Below are positions 1 through 6,078 of a stretch of 11,237 bases of DNA, one piece after another; the stretch's first letter is position 1; the number at the start of each line of letters is the position of its first letter. Origin of the DNA: Candidatus Binatia bacterium. Lineage in GTDB: Bacteria > Desulfobacterota_B > Binatia > UBA9968 > JAJDTQ01. Location of the stretch: contig JAJDTQ010000036.1 of the NCBI GenBank assembly GCA_022827045.1, positions 1-11,237 of the forward strand. Direction: 5' to 3'. The notes under the pieces are model-generated. The model was not told where the DNA came from and made no database searches. It was given only the letters and a program-made list of their open reading frames with translations. The position numbers were made by a program, and so were the translations under genes.

Positions 1-2
1 TC

Positions 3-989
3 GTCGGCGCCATCGTGGTGGTGCTGCTGTTCCCGCCCGTCCGGCCGTTCTTCGTGGTGGGCGAGTGGCAGCAGTCCATCGTCACCCAGTTCGGAAAGTT
101 CAAGCGCGCCGTGCGTGAGCCGGGACTTCACTGGAAGACGCCGCTGGTGGAAGACGTCACCATGTACGAACGGCGCATCCTCGCCAGCGACGCGCAGCCC
201 AGGGACTACCTGACCCTGGACAAGAAACGCGTGGTGGTGGACCACGTGACGCGGTGGCAGATCAGCGATCCTTTCCAGTTCTTCAAGACTGCCCTGACCG
301 AGCAGCGCGGACGGCTCCTGCTGGACGATATCGTGTTCTCCGAACTGAGGCAGGAGCTGGCGTCGCGAAATTTCGCCGATATCATCGCGGGCCAGCGTGA
401 AGCCGCCATGGAGGCGGTGGCCAAACGGTCCGCCGAGAAGGCCAAGAGCGAGTACGGCGTCACGGTGGTGGACGTCCGGGTCAAACGTGCGGACCTCCCC
501 TCCGAGGTTCAGACGAGCGTCTTCGAGCGCATGCGCGCGGAACGCGAGCGCATCGCCAAGCGCTACCGCTCCGAGGGCGAGGAAGAGTCCAAGAAGATCC
601 GCGCCCGGACCGACAAGGAAAAGACGATTCTGCTGGCGGAAGCGTACCGCCAGAGCCAGAAGCTGCGCGGCGAGGGTGACGGCGAAGCCACGGCCATCTA
701 CGCCGCTTCCTACGGACAGGACCCGGAGTTCTACAGCTTCACCCGGAGCCTGGAGGCCTACGAAAAGTTCCTGCCGGAGAAGAGCACCGCCATCCTGTCG
801 GAGGAATCGCGGCTGTTCCGGCACCTGGGCAGCGCCCAACTCGGCGATCTCCCGGAGTTGCCGGCCGCGGCTGCGCCCGCTCCTACCCCGGACACCGGGA
901 TGAAGGCCACGGAAGCCCAAACCACGGAAGCCAAAGGCATGGAGGCCAAGGCCATGGAAGCCGGGGCCACGGAAACCAAGGGCATGTAA
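3..989 (+). CDS. hflC: HflC-type SPFH/band-7 protease modulator (5' partial)
   Basis: In E. coli, HflC pairs with HflK in a membrane complex that encloses and modulates the FtsH protease; the same role is inferred here. The reading frame is open to the left edge: codons from position 3 read VGAIVVVLLF, the end of an N-terminal membrane anchor, so the true start lies upstream and the GTG at 15 is internal. A band-7 domain follows. The most diagnostic part is the HflC core VKRADLPSEVQTSVFERMRA, then a charged coiled coil (RAERERIAKRYRSEGEEE), the GEGDGEA segment and DPEFYSFTRSLEAYEKFL. After about residue 290 (counting the codon at 15 as residue 1) comes a Pro/Ala-rich linker and an unusual Glu/Ala/Lys/Met pentapeptide-repeat tail to the TAA. 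hflK would be expected just upstream, outside the window. The family call is firm; only the N-terminus is missing. Confidence 0.93.
   Translation, partial: VGAIVVVLLFPPVRPFFVVGEWQQSIVTQFGKFKRAVREPGLHWKTPLVEDVTMYERRILASDAQPRDYLTLDKKRVVVDHVTRWQISDPFQFFKTALTEQRGRLLLDDIVFSELRQELASRNFADIIAGQREAAMEAVAKRSAEKAKSEYGVTVVDVRVKRADLPSEVQTSVFERMRAERERIAKRYRSEGEEESKKIRARTDKEKTILLAEAYRQSQKLRGEGDGEATAIYAASYGQDPEFYSFTRSLEAYEKFLPEKSTAILSEESRLFRHLGSAQLGDLPELPAAAAPAPTPDTGMKATEAQTTEAKGMEAKAMEAGATETKGM
906..980 (+). repeat. Five degenerate 15-nt tandem repeats at the 3' end of hflC
   Basis: Five in-frame 15-nt units encode the pentapeptides ATEAQ, TTEAK, GMEAK, AMEAG and ATETK, and a terminal GM precedes the stop codon. 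The array lies after the conserved HflC core, so it is a C-terminal extension. In the HflK/HflC topology known from E. coli this end would be on the periplasmic side. Slippage or unequal crossing-over is the likely origin. Confidence 0.85.
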
Positions 990-1019
990 GCCCGGCCTTG
1001 AACTCGGAGGACGAACTGA

Positions 1020-2120
1020 ATGAAGATCGAGAGCCTGGGCAACTTCGAGCGCGTGGACCGCAACGCCGAGGTGATGGACACGCCCTATGACCGCTGGGTG
1101 GAATCCCAGGGGGTGGACGTGGTCAGGGGCTACTTCGTCCAGGACCTCAAGGAAGTGCCCATGAAGTGGTGGGACCGCAAGGGCGGCCACGGCGTCTACA
1201 TCAACCTGGAAGGAGCCGGGTACCTCGATGACGCCTTCGTGGTAGCGATTCCCCCGGGGAAGAGCCTCAACCCGGAGAAGCACATCTACGACGAGCTCGT
1301 CTACGTGCTGTCCGGCCGGGGCGCCACCACCCTGTGGCAGGGCGACGGCAAGGGGCAGAGCTTCGAGTGGCAGGAGGGCAGCCTGTTCGCCATCCCGGTG
1401 AACGCCACCTACCAGCACTTCAACGGCTCGGGCGACCGGGAAGCGAAGCTCCTGGGAGTCACCAACGCGCCGCTGGTACACAACATCTTCCACAACGTGG
1501 ACTTCGTGATGGGCAATTCCTACGTGTTCAGGGACCGCCTCGGCGACGACCAGGACTTCCGCGGCCACGCCCGCCTCTACAACGACCGCGTGCTGGAGAC
1601 CAACTTCGTCCCCGACGTCGCCAACATCGAGCCCATCGCCTGGGAGGCCCGCGGCAAGGGCAGCCGCACGGTGTTCTTCGAGCTGGTGAACAGCCACATG
1701 GGCGCACACGTCTCCGAGTTCCCGGTGGGCCGCTACAAGAAAGCGCACCGCCACGGCCCCGGTGCACACGTCATGATCCTTTCAGGGGAGGGCTATTCGC
1801 TCATGTGGCCCGAGGGCGAGGAGAAGCAGCAGTTCATCTGGAAGCCCGGCTCCCTGGTGGTGCCGCCCGAGGGCTGGTTCCACCAGCACTTCAACTCGGG
1901 CCCCCAGCCGGCCCGTTATCTCGCCTTGAAGATGTTGAGCCGCATGTTCAAGCTGGTGCCCGGCCCCATCCAGTCCGACGTCCCCCTGAACCAGGGCGGC
2001 TGGCAGATCGAGCACGAGGACGAGGACGACGACGTCATCCAGCTCTTCGTCGATGCCTGCGGCGCCTCCGGCGCCACGGTGGACATGCCCCACATCCTGG
2101 AGCGGCAGGGGGCGGCGTAG
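1020..2120 (+). CDS. Two-domain cupin (bicupin) protein, possible metal-dependent dioxygenase-like enzyme
   Basis: 366 aa with two cupin barrels. The first has a cupin motif 1 around residues 80-101 (PGKSLNPEKHIYDELVYVLSG). It keeps His88 and Glu92 but has Lys87 where the first of the usual two histidines sits; His133 (YQHFN) fits motif 2. The second has HRH at 243-245, with His250 near the usual Glu position, then LSGEG, and motif 2 at PPEGWFHQHFN (His288, His290). The second barrel therefore looks the better metal site. Layout and length recall gentisate dioxygenase-like bicupins, but no substrate can be assigned. The start is supported by GGAGG at 1006-1010, 9 nt before the ATG. Only 30 nt separate it from hflC, so cotranscription is possible although no functional link is known. 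The C-terminus has an acidic run (EHEDEDDDV). Confidence 0.85.
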   Translation: MKIESLGNFERVDRNAEVMDTPYDRWVESQGVDVVRGYFVQDLKEVPMKWWDRKGGHGVYINLEGAGYLDDAFVVAIPPGKSLNPEKHIYDELVYVLSGRGATTLWQGDGKGQSFEWQEGSLFAIPVNATYQHFNGSGDREAKLLGVTNAPLVHNIFHNVDFVMGNSYVFRDRLGDDQDFRGHARLYNDRVLETNFVPDVANIEPIAWEARGKGSRTVFFELVNSHMGAHVSEFPVGRYKKAHRHGPGAHVMILSGEGYSLMWPEGEEKQQFIWKPGSLVVPPEGWFHQHFNSGPQPARYLALKMLSRMFKLVPGPIQSDVPLNQGGWQIEHEDEDDDVIQLFVDACGASGATVDMPHILERQGAA

Positions 2121-2184
2121 GCCGCTTCTTCCTGAAAGAAGCCCCCAATCCCCTCTTCCAGACGGAGATGGCCAATTGCCAGGA

Positions 2185-2220
2185 CCCTCACCCCGACCCT
2201 CTCCCAGAGGGAGAGGGGGT
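2185..2220 (+). repeat. GC-rich dispersed hairpin repeat, copy 1
   Basis: The copy reads CCCTCACCCC, then GA, then a perfect 9-bp stem CCCTCTCCC (2197-2205), loop AGA, and GGGAGAGGG (2209-2217). It lies in the convergent gap between the cupin and epimerase genes. Similar REP-like intergenic sequences are widespread in GC-rich proteobacterial genomes. With copy 2 it forms a larger inverted repeat, which could end transcription from either side or protect mRNA 3' ends. Confidence 0.88.
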
Positions 2221-2257
2221 CGGAGGGCTACGAGACGCTGGCCGAAAGCCACAAACC

Positions 2258-2303
2258 AACCCCTCTCCCTCTGGGAGAGGGTGGCCGGAGGCCGGGTGAG
2301 GGC
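2258..2303 (-). repeat. GC-rich dispersed hairpin repeat, copy 2 (inverted)
   Basis: Read on the minus strand this copy starts CCCTCACCCGGCC and ends in the same hairpin: stem CCCTCTCCC at 2261-2269, loop TCT and GGGAGAGGG at 2273-2281 on the plus strand. It carries about 10 extra bases (a GGCCTCCGGCC segment) compared with copies 1 and 3. It abuts the stop codon of the epimerase gene at 2304. Confidence 0.86.
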
Positions 2304-3266
2304 CTACTGCGGCCGCAGCCGTTCGATGGTGGCGATGTAATCCTTGATACCCGCTTCGAGGTCGTAGGCCGGGGTGAAGCCCAGGTGCTCCCTGGCCTTG
2401 CTGATGTCGAAGATGCAGTAGCTCTTCTTCTCGGTCATGCGGAACTCCAGCCCCGAGCTGATCTCGATCTTGCTGTCCGGATAGAGTCCGCCGAGGATGC
2501 GCTTGAAATCGTGGAGCGTGACGCCCACGCCGGTGCCGATGTTAAAGGTGCGCTCGGCGGGGTCCTTGACCTGCAGGCCCAGGATGATGGAGCGGGCCAC
2601 GTCGCCCACGTAGAGGGCCTCGTTGGACTGGTCCCCGCCCTCCGCCGCGAAGCCCTCGCCCGACATGACCTTCTCGATCATCTGGCCATAGAGCGACAGC
2701 GCGCCGTGGCGCACTTCCTTGCCCGGACCGTAGATTGAGCCGAAGCGCAGCACCACCGAGCTCACGCCGTACTTCTTCTGGTAGTAGGTGCACAGGGTTT
2801 CACAGCACACCTTGATGGTGCCGTAGAGGTCCGCCGGGTTCTGGGGGTGCTCCTCGTTCACCGGCACGTACTCGGGGTAGGCATGCTTCCCGAAGATCTC
2901 GCCGTACACCGCCTTGGAGCTGGTGAACACCACCCGCTCCAGGCCCCGGTGCCGTGCGATCTCCAACACGTTGAGGGTCCCGTCCACGCCGACCTTGATG
3001 CCCAGGGCCGGGTCCGTCTCCGCCGGAATGGGCATCAGCGCCGCCAGATGGGCCACGTGGGTGATGCCGTTGTCGACGATGATCTTGTCCAAGCCCTCGG
3101 GATCCAGGATGTCCCCGACCACCAGGTCCACGTCCTTCTCGATGTCCGAGATCAGCGAAGTGTCCATCCGGTTGTCCATCAACACCGGTCTTATGCCGTC
3201 TCGGATCAGGTGTCGCGCGGTGACCGCGCCGTTCACGCCCATGCCGCCCGTGATCAGAATCTTCAT
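2304..3266 (-). CDS. NAD(P)-dependent epimerase/dehydratase, extended SDR family
   Basis: 320 aa from the chosen start. An N-terminal Rossmann motif MKILITGGMGVNG gives GxxGxxG at residues 7-13. An Asp (D31, in LMDNR) after the second strand is consistent with NAD preference. The active site has Ser116/Ser117 (VFTSSKAVYG) and YxxxK at Tyr148/Lys152 (DLYGTIK). RFGSIYGPG and the C-terminal substrate half fit nucleotide-sugar epimerases such as the GalE/RfbB-like group, but the substrate is unknown. An ATG eight codons further upstream (3290) keeps the frame open. The start at 3266 is preferred because a GGAGG lies 5 nt upstream and the Rossmann fold begins at once. It lies 94 nt downstream of the hyuA-like gene on the same strand, with a hairpin repeat in the gap, so an operon is possible. 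Confidence 0.9.
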   Translation of the reverse strand: MKILITGGMGVNGAVTARHLIRDGIRPVLMDNRMDTSLISDIEKDVDLVVGDILDPEGLDKIIVDNGITHVAHLAALMPIPAETDPALGIKVGVDGTLNVLEIARHRGLERVVFTSSKAVYGEIFGKHAYPEYVPVNEEHPQNPADLYGTIKVCCETLCTYYQKKYGVSSVVLRFGSIYGPGKEVRHGALSLYGQMIEKVMSGEGFAAEGGDQSNEALYVGDVARSIILGLQVKDPAERTFNIGTGVGVTLHDFKRILGGLYPDSKIEISSGLEFRMTEKKSYCIFDISKAREHLGFTPAYDLEAGIKDYIATIERLRPQ

Positions 3267-3271
3267 CTTTG

Positions 3272-3276
3272 CCTCC
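3272..3276 (-). promoter_or_regulatory. Shine-Dalgarno that fixes the epimerase start
   Basis: On the minus strand GGAGG lies 5 nt before the ATG at 3266. This favours that start over the longer in-frame ATG at 3290, for which the GGAGG would fall inside the coding region. Confidence 0.75.
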
Positions 3277-3311
3277 GTGCTTCTTGCCAAACTTTCGCAG
3301 TGTTCATGTGG

Positions 3312-3348
3312 CCCTCACCCCAACCCTCTCCCGGAGGGAGAGGGGGTT
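3312..3348 (+). repeat. GC-rich dispersed hairpin repeat, copy 3
   Basis: Same element and same orientation as copy 1: CCCTCACCCC, AA, a perfect 9-bp stem CCCTCTCCC (3324-3332), loop GGA and GGGAGAGGG (3336-3344). It sits between the stop of the hyuA-like gene (3361) and the start of the epimerase gene (3266). A transcript running from one to the other would carry this hairpin, which could attenuate or uncouple their expression. Copies 1 and 3 are direct repeats flanking the epimerase gene. Confidence 0.88.
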
Positions 3349-3360
3349 TGACCGCGCGTC

Positions 3361-5412
3361 TCAGGGAAGGCGCGTGAGATCGAGATTGCCCTCCGGGTCG
3401 ACGCGTAGCGTCCAGCCCGGTTCCACCACGGTGGTGGACGTCTTCTCCTCGATGATGACGGGGCCGCTCAACTCCGCGCCCAGTGCCAGGTCGTTCCGGC
3501 GAAACACCGGCGCCTCGTGCGGCCCGTCGAGCATGAGGGCCCGGCGGTGCTCGGCGGGTTGCTGCCGCCCGGTGCGCTCATCCCGCGACAGCTCCGGCTT
3601 GCCCAGCGAGGCGTAGGCCGACGCCCGCAGGTTCACCACCTCGACCACCTCGTCGTCGGCACGGTGGCCGTAGCGCTGTTCGTGGGCCTGGCCGAACCGC
3701 TCGCAGATTTCCTCGACGTTGAGCTTCGCGGGATCCTTGGCGATGGGCACCGTCAACTCGTAGGCCTGCTCACGGTAACGCATGTCCAGCAGCCAATCAA
3801 CACGGATCTGCTCGGGGGACGGTCCCTGTGAGGCGAGATCGCGCCGGACCCCGTCCTCGAGGTCGCGGAGAGCCGCCACCGCATCGTTGAGGCTGTCCGG
3901 GTCGAGGGCCACCACCCGAGTGGTGACCGCGTCCGTCCGCAGGTCCGACAGCAGCATGCCGAAAGCGCTGAAGTTGCCCGGGTCCGCTGGAACCAGTATC
4001 CGACCGATGCCCAGGGAGGAGGCCACCGCCGTGGCCAACGTCGGTCCCATGCCGCCGAAAGGCGCGAGCACGAAGTCCGCGGGATTGAAGCCCCGCTCGA
4101 TGGTGATGGTGCGCATGGAGGACACGATGTTGGCCACCAGCACCCGCAGGATCCCCAACGCCGCATCGTCCTCGGACATCCCCAGGGGCTCGGCCACCTC
4201 CCGGCGGATGGCGTCCGCCGACAACGCCGCATCGATTGGCATCTCGCCCTGGAGCAATACTCGGGGATTGAGGTGGCGCAACTGCACCAGCGCGTCCGTC
4301 AACGTCGGCCGGCCGCCGCCGCGCATGTAGCAGGCCGGCCCCGGCACCGCCCCGGCGCTCTGCGGCCCCACCTGGAGCACCTTGCCGTAGCGCACCTGGG
4401 CCAGGCTTCCGCCCCCCGCCCCCAGACTCTCCACCTCCACCGAATCGACCCGCACGGGATGCCGCCCGATGTGCCACTCGGTGCGGAACAGCGGCCGTCC
4501 CGGAATCAGCGACATGTCGCTGCTGGTGCCGCCGATGTCCAGCGAGATGAGGTTGGAAACCCCGGTGCGCTCTCCCAGCTCATGGGCCGCCACCACCCCC
4601 GCCACGGGACCGGACATCAGAGTCTGCACCGGGAATCGGGCCATGGCCCGAGGCGCGCCGATGCCGCCGTTGGACTTCATCAGGAAGGGATGCGCGCGCG
4701 GGAAATGCCGCCGCACGGTCTCCTCCATGCCGGAGAAGTACTGCTCCATGCGCGGGCCGAGATAGGCGTTCAACACGGTGGTGGCGGTGCGCTCGTACTC
4801 ACGCCACACCGGGTTCACTTCCGACGACAGCGCGAGGAAAAGGTCCGGATAACGCGAGCGGATGTGCTCCGCCGCCAACCGCTCGTGGGCCGGATTCACG
4901 TAGGAGAACAGGAACGCGACGGCCAGGGCGTCGATGCCCTGCTCCATGAGCTCTGCCATGGCCTCATCGATGGAATCCAGGTCCAGGGGCGCCAACACCT
5001 CTCCGGACTTGTCGAGACGTTCGGAAACCTCGGCGACCCGGCGCCGCGGCACGAACCGCTTGCCCCCGGGATAGAAGATGTTGAAGACCTCGTGCCCCTT
5101 CCACTGGCGGGCGATCTCGTAGACGTCGCGGAAACCGCGGGTGGTGAGTAGACCGGTGCGGCTGCCTTTCTCCTCGAGCACGGTGTTGAGCGCGTGGGTG
5201 GAGCCGTGGAGCAGGTAGGACAAGGCATCGGCGCCCCACTTGGCGCGCAGGTCCGCCAGCACTCCGTCGAGCACCTCCAGCGGCGCCGCGGGATTGGAGG
5301 GCACCTTGCGGACCTCCCGGATCTCCCCCGTCCCCTCCTCCAGGACCGTGATGTCCGTGAAGGTGCCGCCGACGTCCACGCCGACCATGTATCGACCTCG
5401 CGGATCACTCAT
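3361..5412 (-). CDS. HyuA-type hydantoinase/oxoprolinase A subunit
   Basis: 683 aa, normal for the HyuA/oxoprolinase A family, whose members use ATP to open hydantoin- or 5-oxoproline-like rings or, in acetone carboxylases, to activate substrate. The N-terminal HyuA_N domain carries GVDVGGTFTD at residues 11-20, HGSTHALN near 69-76 and SEVNPVWREYERTATT near 197-212. The main domain has DIGGTSSD at 292-299, GAGGGS near 331-336 and PGPACY near 357-362, all family hallmarks. The annotated ATG at 5412 lacks a clear ribosome site. A second ATG at 5388 has GAGG 7 nt upstream and may be the real start, though it leaves only two residues before GVDVGG. A hyuB partner normally lies beside hyuA; here the downstream neighbour is the epimerase and the upstream stretch is non-coding. 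The substrate is not predictable. Confidence 0.92.
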   Translation of the reverse strand: MSDPRGRYMVGVDVGGTFTDITVLEEGTGEIREVRKVPSNPAAPLEVLDGVLADLRAKWGADALSYLLHGSTHALNTVLEEKGSRTGLLTTRGFRDVYEIARQWKGHEVFNIFYPGGKRFVPRRRVAEVSERLDKSGEVLAPLDLDSIDEAMAELMEQGIDALAVAFLFSYVNPAHERLAAEHIRSRYPDLFLALSSEVNPVWREYERTATTVLNAYLGPRMEQYFSGMEETVRRHFPRAHPFLMKSNGGIGAPRAMARFPVQTLMSGPVAGVVAAHELGERTGVSNLISLDIGGTSSDMSLIPGRPLFRTEWHIGRHPVRVDSVEVESLGAGGGSLAQVRYGKVLQVGPQSAGAVPGPACYMRGGGRPTLTDALVQLRHLNPRVLLQGEMPIDAALSADAIRREVAEPLGMSEDDAALGILRVLVANIVSSMRTITIERGFNPADFVLAPFGGMGPTLATAVASSLGIGRILVPADPGNFSAFGMLLSDLRTDAVTTRVVALDPDSLNDAVAALRDLEDGVRRDLASQGPSPEQIRVDWLLDMRYREQAYELTVPIAKDPAKLNVEEICERFGQAHEQRYGHRADDEVVEVVNLRASAYASLGKPELSRDERTGRQQPAEHRRALMLDGPHEAPVFRRNDLALGAELSGPVIIEEKTSTTVVEPGWTLRVDPEGNLDLTRLP
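5396..5399 (-). promoter_or_regulatory. Possible Shine-Dalgarno for an alternative hyuA start at 5388
   Basis: GAGG on the minus strand lies 7 nt before the ATG at 5388. The upstream ATG at 5412 has only AT-rich sequence before it. This argues for, but does not prove, a product eight residues shorter. Confidence 0.4.
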
Positions 5413-5691
5413 AACTAGTTGATATATCTCTTTTATCTAGCAGTCATGGCTGTGGATCGATTAGGCGTCTTCATTCTTGCCGTAAGCGTACTGTAAGCAG
5501 ATTCACTCCAATTTGTGCGCGTATCAGCGCGGCTCTGTCAGCAAATACTTCAACACCGATCCGTCGTCCCGTGCTTGTACTGCTCCCCTCCGTGACACGA
5601 AGAAGGTTTTCACCGGGGACCGACCCTGCTCACAGGTTATCTTCGACGGTGCGGCTCACTATAGCAATCGATCCCAATACCGTCATCCCAT
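5413..5691. other. Intergenic stretch upstream of the hyuA-like gene, no gene seen
   Basis: This is the only visible 5' flank of the minus-strand hyuA-like gene and marks the change from the dense left block to the accessory middle block. The part nearest hyuA (about 5413-5440) is noticeably AT-rich and would suit a promoter, but no confident -35/-10 pair was found. Open frames here have no family-like sequence. Confidence 0.5.
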
Positions 5692-6072
5692 ATGCCCGCA
5701 AACCCACCGCACGAAGAATTCGCAAGGACGGAAGGCGACTCCGCCCCCAACTCCGAGACTCGCCAGCACCGGAGGTCTGCTCCGTGATCTGGGTACATCC
5801 AACGTCAGCGCCGACCAGATGGTGCGTTCGTGGTTCACCCAGGACTATCTGATATAGTTAGTCAGTCGCGTCGACGTGTTCCGGCTCGCCCAGCTGTTGC
5901 CGGGCAGCGGCGACCTGCCTCCCGCTGAGCCCATACGGACTGACCTGGCTGCGTTTCTCCAGCAGGTCGCAACCGATCGGGACTTCGACTGCAAGGCGTT
6001 GAAGCCAGCGCTAGCGCTACCAGAGCGATGGCAATACTCGACGGATACTATCAGCTCGACACTTCTGCGTAG
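5692..6072 (+). pseudogene. Possible decayed gene of unknown family upstream of the ABC ATPase
   Basis: No single open frame covers this stretch, but protein-like segments follow one another on the plus strand. Frame 1 opens at an ATG (5692) with MPANPPHEEFARTEGDSAP and stops at 5785-5787. Frame 2 then reads LLRDLGTSNVSADQMVRSWF and TQDYLI to a TAG at 5855-5857. The same frame resumes with VFRLAQLLPGSGDLPPAEP and FLQQVATDRDFDCKAL. Frame 1 finally reads AMAILDGYYQLDTSA to a TAG at 6070-6072, 6 nt before the next gene's ATG. This could be a gene broken by a frameshift and an amber codon, or chance open sequence. The family is not recognised. If real, its end would be tightly coupled to the ATPase gene. 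Confidence 0.25.
5843..5863. repeat. Imperfect 21-nt AT-rich palindrome
   Basis: The outer arms GACTA (5843-5847) and TAGTC (5859-5863) are perfectly complementary, and most inner bases pair around a TGATA centre. It lies about 215 nt before the ATPase gene and covers the in-frame TAG of the possible decayed gene. An operator-like site or chance are both possible. Confidence 0.35.
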
Positions 6073-6078
6073 GTTCAA

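Noticed and set aside
906..980. Short tandem repeats as a possible CRISPR array
   Set aside because: Units are 15 nt with no spacers and are in frame within hflC, so they are coding repeats.
1334..2299. Long Arg/Pro/Gly-rich open frame overlapping the cupin gene
   Set aside because: It is a shadow of the cupin gene in another frame: no family motifs, biased composition, and it runs through the hairpin repeats.
4273..5151. Long plus-strand open frame opposite the hyuA-like gene
   Set aside because: It is antisense to a well-supported HyuA-family coding sequence and has His/Arg/Pro-rich composition typical of GC-rich shadows.
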